DNA from: Siphonodentalium dalli
Taxonomy: Eukaryota; Mollusca; Scaphopoda; Gadilida; Siphonodentaliidae
Direction of reading: 5' to 3'
Assembly (NCBI GenBank): GCA_032622095.1
Contig: CP136062.1
Coordinates: 202,147,959 to 202,211,958, forward strand
Length of the DNA stretch: 64,000 nucleotides
The translations under genes and the position numbers were made by a program. This document shows, in pieces, positions 46,349-56,490 of the stretch (positions are counted from its first letter, which is position 1; the number at the start of each line of letters is the position of its first letter). Under the pieces are notes generated by a model. It was not told where the DNA came from. It was given only the letters and a program-made list of their open reading frames with translations, and did not search any database.

Positions 46349-46797
46349 CGAGCTTGGTAACTGACACTGTGGACTAGGAGAGCTCGGTAACTGGCACTGT
46401 GGACTAGACGAGCTTGGTAACTGGCACTGTGGACTAGACCAGCTTGGTAACTGGCACTGTGGACTAGGCGAGCTTGGTAACTGGCACTGTGGATTAGACG
46501 AGCTTGGTAACTGGCACTGTGGACTAGGCGAGCTTGGTAACCGGCACTGTGGATTAGGCGAGCTTGGTAACCGGCACTATGGACTAGGAGAGCTTGGTAA
46601 CTGACACTGTATACTAGACGAGCTTCGTAACTGGCACTGTGGACTAGGCGAGCTTGGTAACTGGCACTGTGGACTAGACGAGCTTGGTAATTGGCACTGT
46701 GGACTAGGCGAGCTTGGTAACTGGCACTGTGGACTAGGTGAGCTTGGTAACTGGCACTGTGGACTAGACGAGCTTGGTAACTGGCACGGTAGACTAG
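46349..46797. repeat. 30-bp satellite array 2, about 15 units
   Basis: Same unit as array 1, head to tail at 30 bp without spacers. Variants include AGCTCGG, CCAGC, AACCGGC and CTTCGTAAC. A ~50-bp segment (ATATATGCCGTTTTAATGTA ... GGTTTGGCAACTCACGAG) lies directly before the array (46303-46350) and again at 47136-47187 after the duplicated flank, so the array plus flank is bracketed by direct repeats. Confidence 0.95.
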
Positions 46798-47187
46798 TAT
46801 TTGGAAAGTATACGACGCGCGTCGTGACCAAAAAAATCCAGATACATGTATACACTGTGGCTTCAAAGATGTCTCGCTTACCAGATAAAAGATCCATTTT
46901 CTTTCTCTAGAATGCAACTACACAAAGAGCGTTCGCTAATATATATATATATATCAATAAAATGCTAACGGTTGGAAACTAAAACGGCTAATACATTAAT
47001 GACACTTCAATGACAATTTCCAGAGCATATATAGTACCTATATGGATTATCTTTATTTTTTTATCGAGAAAATTTTAATCCCCGACAAGTGACAAAACGA
47101 GTCTACAAATGTAAATGAGGCTTGAACATTGGGGGTATATATGCCGTTTTAATGTAAATAAAAAAGCTAGGTTTGGCAACTCACGAG
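46798..47187 (+). repeat. Duplicated flank of array 2 with closing direct repeat
   Basis: 46798-47136 copies 41463-41808 with a few substitutions and a longer AT run near 46941. 47136-47187 repeats the sequence that precedes the array at 46303-46350. Confidence 0.9.
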
Positions 47188-47423
47188 ATCAGACGAAAGA
47201 TATGTGCAAGCGATGTGTCTAGTGCAGATAGGTCGACATTACGGTGCTGTAATAATATGGAAGTTTACTATTTGTAGTCATGAGAAAATTTACATGAAAT
47301 TAAGGTGGCACATACAGGTAGTTTTTTTCAACAAACGATATTCAAAAACTAACTTTTCTATTATATTATTGACACTGCATCTCGCAAAACTAACTGCCAG
47401 AGTTTAGCTGTTATCGGATAACC

Positions 47424-47694
47424 GGTGGCTCAGTTGGTAATGATCAATATAAGCCGGCCAGCGACGGCGAAGCTGGTTTTAACCCCGATAAGCTCGCATG
47501 TGTGACCCAGGCATGGGGAAGGTAACCTGATTCTTGTATCTGGACTAAACCCAGGGTCGGTGGTTTCTACGTGCGCTGGAGTTATTCCCGGTAAAATTAA
47601 CCTTCATCGTGATCTTTTATCAACCCTTAAAACTTACAACGTCGTGATATGGCTTACCGGTTGAATCGACGATATACCCCAAGAAACCAAACCA
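47424..47694 (+). mobile_element. tRNA-derived SINE with 13-bp target duplication
   Basis: The head contains TGGCTCAGTTGG (47426-47437), an exact match to the RNA polymerase III A box, and GGTTTTAACCC (47475-47485), a two-base variant of the B box GGTTCGAACCC, at normal spacing. The body is ~200 bp and ends with ATACCCCAAGAAACCAAACC. TTATCGGATAACC flanks it on both sides (47411-47423 and 47695-47707), a perfect 13-bp target-site duplication, the mark of LINE-mediated insertion. No long A tail is present. Confidence 0.88.
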
Positions 47695-47707
47695 TTATCG
47701 GATAACC

Positions 47708-48230
47708 ACATCTGCATTCCTCTGTGAGAATGTTAACACTTTGTTGACACTTGCGGTGGGGATTATATCATCATCAGCACTGGCGACGACAAATCCATGC
47801 AACTCAGTCTCGACAACTCGGTTTTGTTATCATTCATCCCATTCTCCTCTTTTCAAAAAGAGGACATGGCGGCCGCAAATCGTAATGTCACCCACGAGAA
47901 ATGTCGTCCTCGGAGGTAACATTACTAAACCATTTATGCATTCATATGTATTATAGGCGACGATAATGAATAGTTGAAGAGAAACCCCATTGCGCAAGTT
48001 CATGAAATCCATTTCCGGATGACAAAACAGTTGTCACCCCTTACTTTCGTGAGACACTGGAATTTGTCGTCTTCTCTCGGTCTGGTCCCGCGCGAGGGGC
48101 AAATCCCCGCGTCTCACTCAAATGCGGGTGACAACTCAGTCTTATTAAAACTAGACCTAATTTTCATCACTTTCAACTTACGGTCTTGAGACATTCATGG
48201 AATAACTTATTTTAAACGGGATAAATCCAA
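47708..48230. other. No gene seen
   Basis: Spacer between the SINE and the candidate promoter. Frames of 60-70 residues on both strands lack known domains. Confidence 0.4.
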
Positions 48231-48234
48231 CCAA

Positions 48235-48398
48235 TACGCACCAGGCAGTGCGTTGGCTCGACCAATCAATAACTGCCTGCAAATCCCATTACCATTCTGC
48301 ACTCAATAGTAATTATTCATAGAAGCCCCGCCCAATAGTTCTAAAAATAAGTATTACCGAAGGCGGAAATGCTAGATGAAAGCGAGGCTACGCTAAAA
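48235..48398 (+). promoter_or_regulatory. Candidate promoter with CCAAT boxes and a GC box
   Basis: Within 165 bp upstream of an ATG there are AACCAATAC (~48218), GACCAATCAATAA (~48260), CCCGCCCAATAG (a GC box CCCCGCCC joined to CCAAT, ~48327-48340) and AGGCGGAAAT (~48361). This density of CCAAT and GC elements is unusual for the window and typical of TATA-less metazoan promoters. No transcript evidence is available. Confidence 0.35.
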
Positions 48399-48400
48399 CA

Positions 48401-48604
48401 ATGGCAGACTTTGACGAAATACAAATTCTCGAAATTGTAATTAAGAACGTTTTGAAGAAAATTGGTATTGATTCGCTGAAGCAAGAACAGGAGCATATTA
48501 TGATGAGTTTATTGATAAACACCCAACTGGCTTTATGGGGGTTGAAGCTACAGCCATTGTTTTTAAAGCATGTTGGAATTGTCGCACGTCAATCAAAACA
48601 GTAA
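48401..48604 (+). CDS. Helicase-like N-terminal fragment or first exon
   Basis: ATG at 48401 (context AACAATGG) opens 67 codons. Residues 1-38 (MADFDEIQILEIVIKNVLKK, IGIDSLKQEQEHIMMSLL) resemble the start of RecQ-like helicases common in invertebrates, where a short helix precedes an SLKxEQ Q-motif-like segment and then the Walker A PTGxGKS. Here the expected Walker A is absent; another frame reads KHPTGFMG at about the right place, which suggests deletion plus frameshift. Alternatives are a true short first exon before an unseen intron, or chance. Upstream CCAAT/GC boxes favour a once-real promoter. Confidence 0.3.
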   Translation: MADFDEIQILEIVIKNVLKKIGIDSLKQEQEHIMMSLLINTQLALWGLKLQPLFLKHVGIVARQSKQ

Positions 48605-48739
48605 ACAGTGCTATATTTGGAAACATGAATATTAATGAGCTGTCGCCAGAAGGGAATTCCCCGTTCATCGCGGAAATGAATTTTAGTACCGGTGTCCCTA
48701 GACTGAGAGTTGACTGTAAGGAAACCTTGGTCTAGTTAT

Positions 48740-49749
48740 TACTATACTGGTGACAACTGTATTATGTTACACATTTAACGTGAATTATCAGGTGTGCTCC
48801 ACCTTAAGAAATCTAATTACGAGTGAGAAGAGAGTGAACAGTGCAGTACTCTGTCATACTCCGGTACCGCTCTCGTACGATCGACCATATTTTTTTCTCA
48901 AACCAAAAACCGTCTGCGTCTACGTGTTAAGTGGCTTTGACTTGCTTTGGTTCAAACTTAGATAACTATGCCATCCACTGGGCTCCAATTTAGTCAATAA
49001 GAGAATTTGGCAACGGTAGTCCATTAGTTCGCTCCTACTCAGCAATCTTCTAAGTAAATACAGGAGTCCAGACGAAAGGCATCTATGTGGCTTACTGTTG
49101 GACGTTGTGGGTACGATTCGACTGCAAGGTCTTATTCAATGCCATCGATGACCGAAATCACACCGCGTTAATATAAAATCCTACTGAAGCAGCACTACGT
49201 GTGGGTCTTTTAGAGCTAAATTATTTTTTTAACGTCACGAAGATGGAACAGATGTCAGAAAACCAGGTATATTCTTCATCGTCCCGTAAAAGGCTGTGAT
49301 GTAAGTTATAGCCACAATAATTCGCCACGTTTTGTTTGCAGTATATAACAAAGAGTACTTCAATTATTTTTCGACCTATTTTGAAACTAAAATTTGAAGC
49401 TCAGAAATTTGGCGACTCATAAATTCATGAATTATATATACAAGGTCTGTGTTTCGCGGACATACAAACTCATGGAATCCGTATATTTATCGCCTCTGCA
49501 GGAAGCTTTCGTCGGCTTAGAACCTTAAAGGAGTGTGTAAATCCCCCTGCATCTCCCCCTGCATGATAGTATAATAAAATAATGATTAATTGAATCACTT
49601 TTATGCGGAAAGTTGAAAACAGTTGGTCTTTTTTTTTTTTAAGAATAGTATAATATTTATCGACATACAATGATCGCTGGAAGAGACAAAAACTCCCAGA
49701 AATGAGAAATTATTATGTCTAATTGGATCCACGGATATTACGAGTCGCT
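48740..49749. other. No gene seen
   Basis: Spacer, AT-rich, with a poly-T run near 49629. Nothing recognised. Confidence 0.4.
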
Positions 49750-50896
49750 TTAAAGGTGCCGTGTCCGATTAGATACCACAATACATTCAACTGTTAAACA
49801 ATACCAGAAAATAATTAGTCCGACACATAAGCCCATTAATATTAAAGTGATGTGAAACACCCCAGAAGGGGGGTCAAATAGAAATGGAGAATAATCTTGC
49901 TCAAAGTAGTAAATTTTTTAAATATTATATCCAAATTGACAACAAGCACCGTCATTCTTATATATTAATTAGATACAGCGACTCTCAATGGCAAAATCGT
50001 TTTCGTTAGTTTATCGCAGATAGTTGCGTCCCGAATCGAGAAGTAAATATTTACAATTGTACGTAGATCAGACGATGTTTTCAGTGAATTGGTAAGGTCG
50101 ATTTGTTTGAAATATTCGGCGATTTTACTAGAATGCTACATTCATCCAGTTGGCATAGCGCCTGATGACCAACTTATTAGTTTCAGGCACCCGAATAAGT
50201 ACATAATATGTCTTTAAGTTTTATGGCCAAATATCGACTTTCAAAAGAGAACATTTAGCGCGTTTGAATTTGTTTTGTCTGGAATCATTCCAACGATCTT
50301 CTCTTATGAAGAGTGTCCATGCCCAAAGCGGCAGATAATAAAGAGCGTTCTCAATTATGAATATCTGTGATAATTTTCGACCTAATTCTTATGGATGGTT
50401 TTGTAAATATCCTCGATGCTTGAATGATAGTGCTCAATGGTAGTGATTGCAAGTATATTTCATGTTTTCTTTAGCTCGGTAAGCTGAACATTAAAGACAT
50501 ATTATGGACTTGTTCGGGTGCGTGAAACTGATGAATTAGTGCTCAGTACTATGGCAACTGAGGGAATATAGCATTCTACTAACATCGTCGAAAATCTCAA
50601 AGAAATGGACCATACCACTCCATAGAAAACATCGTGTTAACTACCCTCAATTATAAATATTTACATCTTGATTCGGGACGCAACTATCAGCGATAAACTA
50701 ACGCAAATGATTTCGCCATCGAGAGTCATTGCATTTAATTCATATGACGGTGTGTGTTGTAAATTTGAATTAATATTCGTAAAAAATAACTACTTTGAGC
50801 AATTTTATTCTCCATTTCTATTTGACAACCCAACCGGAGTGTTTCATATCACTTTAATTTTGACAATTTTTTTCAAATCGGACCGTGGATCTTTAA
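49750..50896. mobile_element. Long-TIR element with TTAA borders (Kolobok-like ends)
   Basis: The left border TTAAAGGTGCCGTGTCCGAT (49750) is matched inverted by ATCGGACCGTGGATCTTTAA (ends 50896). The arms run ~465 bp (49750-50218) and ~410 bp (50487-50896), about 85% matched; good stretches include ATTCGGGACGCAACTAT/ATAGTTGCGTCCCGAAT and TTATTCTCCATTTCTAT/ATAGAAATGGAGAATAA. The spacer is ~268 bp and contains one ATAAAGAGCGTT motif. A 126-codon frame at 50668-51048 (+) runs out of the right arm and has no known domain. No transposase. TTAA with AGG ends suggests a Kolobok-like foldback MITE. Confidence 0.75.
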
Positions 50897-51300
50897 GCCT
50901 ATTTGCTAAATATATTCAAGATACTGTTGAGTCGTGTGCGGAATCCATTCATCTTCCAGAAAGCATCCTAACAGCTGGCATAGTCATATCCTCTCTTCCT
51001 GTTACTATCGCCGAACGCAAATGGGTGTACGTCTTATCAAAATTATAAATGTTTACATAGAAAAGATGGAAAAGCATCACACCCAAATTAACATTAGTAT
51101 CCGTCGTAAAACTCTGTTGTTTATGTCACCATTGAGCATCTTAACTCTCGGGTAACGAAGCTTACGTTTGATATCAGATAGTCTCACATGTTATTAGGGA
51201 ATTTATAGCGGGGGTATCTATACCCAATCTCCACTCAGAACCACGCCTGTCTGTGTAACCTGTCAAATATTTACAAATCAATGATTAATAAAATCGGTTA
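50897..51300. other. No gene seen
   Basis: Spacer containing a TATCCGTCGTAAAACTCT piece near 51099-51116 that resembles the ends of the duplicated block that follows. Confidence 0.35.
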
Positions 51301-51304
51301 AGTA

Positions 51305-51530
51305 GGAAATATTTAACCCACAAAACACAACAATGACTACATGTCTAGAAGTGTCTCGTCGTACAAAAGTAGTATAAGTATTCACCAATTTTGTTTGTGT
51401 GTGTCAGTGGCAACCTGAATGTTCGATATACGAATTTTTCGTTTTTCTATTCTGTGACATAATTCAACATCAAGTCGCAAATATATCGCGAATGTTTAAT
51501 TATCATTAGTGCTCGTCGTAAAACTCTTGG
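51305..51530 (+). repeat. Local direct repeat, copy 1
   Basis: Islands TTTAACCCACAAAACACAAC, TGTGTGTCAGTGGCAACC, CGATATACGA, AATTCAACA...AAATATATCGCGA and CGTCGTAAAACTC recur in the same order at 52430-52650, about 1.12 kb further on. Confidence 0.65.
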
Positions 51531-51765
51531 GCCGGATTCGTCATCTCCGGTTTAAACCTGGTCTGTGTAAACCTCTAGGTTTAAACAGCCGATTGACAGC
51601 TAATTCCGTGGGTTAAACCCGAGATCAAAGGTCTAAGTGACGCATTCGTCATCTCTGGTTTAAACCTGGTCCGGCCAGACCTGTTGTTTAGTAATAGTTT
51701 ATCTGTATCATCGAGATAATTAATCGTACTTGCCTAATGCAGACCACCGGGTTCTGCCGACAGCT
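51530..51765 (+). repeat. Interspersed repeat with TTTAAACC motifs, complete copy
   Basis: Inverse of the window's first 210 bp. Contains GGATTCGTCATCTCCGGTTT and CGCATTCGTCATCTCTGGTT as internal direct repeats ~110 bp apart, each followed by TAAACCTGGTC. It ends near ATCGTACTTGCCTAATGCAG. Confidence 0.7.
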
Positions 51766-52159
51766 AAAATCGATAATTACGATAGCCAGCATATTTTGAT
51801 TGGAATTTTATAACTTATAAGCTATAAGTACTCTTACCTGTAAAGTGTGTGGGGATAAGTTTTTTGTCAATTACGATATTTTTTGGTTTTATAACATTAA
51901 ACCGGCAACTAAACCATATATACAATATATTGATACATTAGACTGTCATGAAGCATCCATGACTACCACGCTGGTTCGAACCATGACATAAAACCATTCA
52001 ATATATCTGATCTCGAAATGTCAACTCAAGTCTGAGAGTAGATCACGAAGCACAAGTTTACCTTCACACGAAGAGGAACACGAATATACGTACATTAAAC
52101 CCATTGCATGTCGATACCATGGAAGTATATCTGATTTCATGGAATCAGACCTCTAGTTT

Positions 52160-52430
52160 TCAATGCTTTGACCCTTTCAAATGGTTACAGTCAAGTTTTG
52201 ATTAAACTTTAGTATCTTTTTGAACGTTGATAGGCAATGACACTGTAAATTTTGCATAACAATGGTTTCAATATGAGCAGTACCGAGTTATTAATAATGG
52301 AAATAAGAACAAATTTATCAGGTTTGCGTGTACTTGTTGATTATAGTTGTTTTTCATACTTTTATAAAATTTGTTATTCGCATGAACCCACATCGAAGGC
52401 TTTGGGTCCTTATAATATAATCGGTTTAGT
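52160..52430 (+). repeat. Interspersed repeat, partner of 31155-31475
   Basis: Same order of conserved islands as the copy at 31 kb (TTTTGATTAAACTTT, GCATAACAATGGTTT-like, GAAATAAGAACA, GTACTTGTTGATTATAGTTG, CGCATGAACCCACATCGAA). Non-coding. Confidence 0.6.
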
Positions 52431-52650
52431 AGCAGATATGTAACCCATAAAATACCACAGCCACGACAGTATATCTACCATACAGCGTATCGTCGTATAA
52501 AGGGTATTCCACACTTTTTATGTGTGTGCCAGTGGCAACCCGATATACGACATCTACGTTACTAAATTCCTTGAAATAATTCAACAACAAAATAGAAATA
52601 TATCGCGAGCTGTCACTAACATTATAGTATCAGTCGTAAAATGTCTTTCG
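52430..52650 (+). repeat. Local direct repeat, copy 2
   Basis: Diverged partner of 51305-51530. It directly follows the 52160-52430 repeat, so the two may form one longer element. Confidence 0.65.
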
Positions 52651-52693
52651 CCCCCCTCCGGTGGATCAATTAATTAAGTGGCATGGCTCATGA

Positions 52694-52791
52694 TTAACCC
52701 TTTCATGAAGGGAGCTGCGCTGATGCAGCATTAACGATCGCGTGCCAGTGCATTCTCTTATATATATGCTAGTCTTCCATGGAAGGGTTAA
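52694..52791. mobile_element. 98-bp TTAA-flanked micro-MITE
   Basis: Begins TTAACCCTTTCATGAAG and ends CTTCCATGGAAGGGTTAA: inverted ends with TTAA borders and CCCTT starts, the same kind as the larger piggyBac-type MITEs but with a different subterminal sequence. Its interior keeps only GTGCCAGTGCATTCTCTTAT followed by ATATATGCTAGTC, half of one core hairpin. It is either a deletion derivative or a separate subfamily. Confidence 0.7.
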
Positions 52792-53397
52792 GCCTACACA
52801 CCTGTAATCCGTCAAGCGATGCCAAAGCTGGTTCTATTCCAAAATAAGTGCGCATTTGTGATCCACGCACAGTGAAAATCGCTTGATTCGTGTGTCTTGG
52901 AAAGTCTGTCAGTCAGCCTGTTCTCCTGGACCATAATCTTAAATTTGAACCTATTTCGAGGTGGTTATAGGTTCAATAACTTCAATGTGAACGTATTTCA
53001 AAACGAAATAAGTCCAGTATGGAACTATTATGTTCTTTACAACCCTATTTACCATGCTAATGTTTTTTCACGGTGACCTGTGCCATTCAACTGAATAACG
53101 GATATGTTCACAATGGGCTTATTTCAGATTCAAATAAGTTCACAATGAACCGATCTGAACATATAGGACGTATTTGAACCTCGTGTGTGAGCTATGTTTG
53201 TCAGTTGTTTTCAGGGGGTGGTGTTTACATGCATTGAGGTAGTTTCCTAGTAAAATGAACTTTCGGAATGGTTGTTCCTCCATCCGTGACATAAACCCAG
53301 CGGCTAAAACGTCGAAAAGCCCACACAAACCAAACAGTTGTTCTTTGTGACAACATTGAGGTGAGAGATTGAGTGGTACCAAATTGCACTGACACCT
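52792..53397. other. No gene seen
   Basis: Contains several GAACCTATTTC/GAAATAAGTTC and TTCACAATG pieces between 52945 and 53155 that may be an eroded inverted repeat. Nothing else recognised. Confidence 0.35.
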
Positions 53398-54025
53398 ATA
53401 CAAGATACAAGATACAAGAATTTATTGCAAAACACCCCAATGGGCAGTTGCAAGATACTGATGAATATCATATACATAAATAAGCAATACATAACAAAAT
53501 TATTATAACAAACACAGTTCTTATCAACATTCCCTCAACAATTTCTTCAAGTTTTATTATTCCGCTGAAGGAAGAATAGCCGGATTATGTTGCAAACCTT
53601 GTTAATTAATTTAATGTTATCATTTCTCATAATCAGTGCAAATTTATCTGCATCATTCAAATTATTGAATTCACTATCGTGTTTCTCAATTTCGCTGAAT
53701 AAATTAGATCTTAAATCATCGTATGATAAAATGCATTTCAGATTCGACACATTGTTTGTCACACATGGAACACAGCCGATTTTCTAATGGTATTACTGGT
53801 TGTCTATGCCTCCCTTTTTCTATTGCCAATATGTGGTTGCTCACGCGCAATCCAGAAAACATTTCGCAAGCAATTTGTGATCGTGTGTGAATGACATATG
53901 GCTCAATTTTGTATTCATCTTTAAATATCCTATAGGTTCGTAGTTTATTTTTCCCTGTCGGTCTATCGTCATTGAATATATCATTGCGAAACACTTCCAT
54001 GTGTTCTGATTTCAATATTCTTTGT
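53398..54025 (-). pseudogene. 5'-truncated LINE: ORF2 C-terminus and 3' tail
   Basis: The minus strand 54015-53720 reads KLRTYRIFKDEYKIEPYVIH, ...FSGLRVSNHILAIEKGRHRQ, ...RLCSMCDKQCVESEMHFIIR, then after a frameshift LRSNLFSEIEKHD, ADKFALIMRNDNIKLINKVC and an FFLQRN end. This is the post-RT tail of CR1/jockey-group ORF2, with its CxxC...H zinc-knuckle-like site. After the coding end a ~150-bp 3' UTR finishes in tandem TTGTATC units (53401-53420). Truncation at ~54025 and the frameshift make it dead. Confidence 0.8.
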
Positions 54026-54079
54026 CAGCATCTGTTCACGCTGCCCTGATAGTTGGCCTGCGTTATTGATTACGTATAG

Positions 54080-54175
54080 GATATTCCCCGAGCTGTCGGG
54101 CATTCGGAGAAATAATTCACCGAGGCGAAGCCGAGGTGATTATTTGGACGAATGGCCGACAGCGAGGGGAATATC
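54080..54175. mobile_element. 96-bp nested hairpin MITE
   Basis: Outer arms GATATTCCCC(GA)GCTGTCGG and the inverse CCGACAGC(GA)GGGGAATATC match 24 of 27. Inner arms AAATAAT-CACC / GGTG-ATTATTT enclose GAGGCGAAGCCGA. The whole element is one hairpin. No target duplication was resolved. Confidence 0.75.
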
Positions 54176-55500
54176 TGGCTTAATCCTCAGTATTTAAAGA
54201 ATAACAAGACGAAATTTAATTTTACCTATAGTATTACTTTGAAATTTGTCAATGACATTACAATGTATGATATATTCAACTAAAAGTCAATAAAAGTTTT
54301 AACAAAAAATGTGAACATGACCATTAAACAATTTCCGAATCTGTCAGACAAATAAAGATTTGTACGCAAATTCAGTTGCCACTTTAAATAGTGATCTGGA
54401 GATTTGGAATTAAAATTGTCATTAAAAATGTGTCAATCGCCACCCCCCCCCCGCCCCATGAAATATGGCCAATCCTGCTATATATCCTACTTAGCTGTGC
54501 ATTTATAAACCAATATGAACACAATATTTTTGACTCACATTATGTTATATCTCAGATAACACATGGGCGGAAGTCTAATTGACACCAGTGCATATGTGCA
54601 TGGACACCTTCCAGTTACAACAAACATTTATTTTGCTTGGCCTGATACTGCTCGTCCTCGCTGCATTGTCACAAATCAAAATTGTCGCATTGAGTTGGTA
54701 TGCACTGAGCCGCGTTGACAATCCAGTTATGATGAGTGGTTATCGGGATATCAGTTATAGGTAGCCCCAAACATGATATTGCCTTTGTCGCCGATTAGCT
54801 TACCACACGCTTTAATCTAATTAATTAACACGTCGTTCTCGGGCGCATTTGTAAATTGAATGTGAGAAGAGTGAATTTTGTCAGTAAAACGTGACGTGAA
54901 CAAACTCCGCATTCGAACAGGGAATGAAGTAATTTTCTAAACTTTCTGTGTCGACGTTATCTAAATGGATATTACATAGTTATATGTTATCAGCATGGCG
55001 TTCATTTTATAAGCGAAATAAACATCACAAGCACCCGGAGGTAAATGACAATCCAGCCGATGATCAAACTGATGTTTTCCGTTAATATTGGAATAAAAAA
55101 ATCTTTCGATGAGTCGTTTTCGTATTGTACTGTTTATCTGATTTATTTCCATGAATTCGAAGTTGGATTTACAAGGAGTTCTTGACCAACGTAAGTTATC
55201 GAATGAGGTTTATTTACTATAAATATATAGTAGTCGTTACCCGTATAAAACGATCTTCAATTTCAGCATTTTGACATCAAATTCTTAACATTTTATTAAA
55301 ATCCATGTAATCAACGTAACTAATCCACTTAAGTTATAGTGTGGTGTACCCGACATTACGAACTGATTTGGATTATCAACATTTAAATATTTAGCATTTA
55401 CCAGAAAATTATATCGTGCGAGTGATTCCGTGTTATAAGAAGGCTCCACCTTCGTAAGTTTTTCATTATTAGAACAAGTCTCAAATACAATGCAAATGTG
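54176..55500. other. No gene seen
   Basis: AT-rich spacer with a short C run near 54445. Frames below 65 codons only. Confidence 0.4.
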
Positions 55501-55503
55501 TCG

Positions 55504-55835
55504 TTAAAGATACGGGCGGCGTTGGCGGTGGGTATGCTGTTAAAATATTCCCATCCGTCAAAAACCGCCATAAATAGTGAAATATAGACAGACCTTGTTC
55601 TTATAGCAATCAGAAATATGACATAAGCAGTATGTTATTGCCGATTTCTTCCCCTTTGGCATGTAAACAAAAGCAAAACATGTTACGTTTTCTGGCTTTT
55701 GTTTAGATCCGGATATGGTAAACATAAAGAGCGTTATTTATTACTGTTTTCCTGATATGGAAATAATAAAGAGCGTTTATATCATTGTGTATGAATAACC
55801 AATCGAATTGCTCTGTGTTATGTAAGCAGAGCACA
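55504..55835. repeat. Copy of the 33610-34096 TTAA element, left two thirds
   Basis: Starts TTAAAGATACGGGCGGCGTT at the same end as the 33.6-kb copy and follows it through CCGTCAAAAACCGCCA, CAGTATGTTATTG, TGTAAACAAAAGC and GGTAAACATAAAGAGCGTTA. The right end is missing. It holds both AACGCTCTTTAT motifs (inverse) separated by CCATATCAGGAA. Confidence 0.7.
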
Positions 55836-55885
55836 ACTTGTGTGTGTTTACGTACACCATCGTACGAAAATATAGTCGAATTTCA

Positions 55886-56122
55886 ACAACTAATACAACC
55901 AGTATTAAACATATTTCGCAATAAATATGTTTTGAATGTTTGATACGCATAATGGCTTTTCGTAGATATGTTCAGATTATCGCAACACCGCGAAAAAGAC
56001 AAATTAAAAAATATTTAATGGTAGTATTTGTTATCAGCATCAGTTTGCCCTAACATCATCAGAGAAATTCAGTAGGACCCAACCGCATCATAGCAGATTA
56101 GCAGGACCACTTGACCGGGGTG
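55886..56122 (+). repeat. Right half of the CACCCCTGGTCAAGTGG MITE
   Basis: Matches 17467-17696 from CAACAACTAATACAAYCAGT through TTTCGCAATA, AGCATCAGTTTG and TTCAGTAGGACCC to GGACCACTTGACCGGGGTG. The left half is absent. Confidence 0.75.
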
Positions 56123-56236
56123 GAATATATTTTTTCCAGTCCGAATTGTCTAATTCCGAAATTAACAATTTCACATTCCGGTTTGTAACTGTTTTCTTTA
56201 TGTTCTGGCGGAATCGACGATTATAAAATAATTTAC

Positions 56237-56490
56237 CCCCCCCCCCCAAATAAGTGAATTCTTTAACTATTTCTAGGCTACAGCCTCCATACTTGAATGT
56301 GGGGAGATTTTTCGACCATTTCTTCGTGAAAATCATTATTATTATTTTTTTTTGTATTGACTTGAAGCTTCCAAGCTTCTGCATAATCGACAAAGGCGAG
56401 GAGAGCCCCAGTGATATACCGGCTTTGTGTGCTCTGAAAATAAATGTTAATATAACATATATTTTTCAGCTGTTTTAAATAGTTCGCACA
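56237..56490. other. No gene seen; poly-C tract
   Basis: A C9-10 run at 56236-56246. Overlapping frames on both strands lack domains. Confidence 0.4.

Noticed and set aside
40791-46917. 239- and 286-residue frames made of ARLVHSASYQ repeats
   Set aside because: A consequence of the 30-bp satellite period; the opposite strand is also open. No start context, splice sites or conserved non-repeat domain.
47420-47500. A functional tRNA gene
   Set aside because: A and B boxes are present, but the cloverleaf is not formed and a 13-bp target duplication shows it is a SINE head.
50668-51048. 126-codon frame (+) as a host gene
   Set aside because: It starts inside the right arm of a TTAA inverted-repeat element and has no known domain; the arm's inverse copy is not open in the same way.
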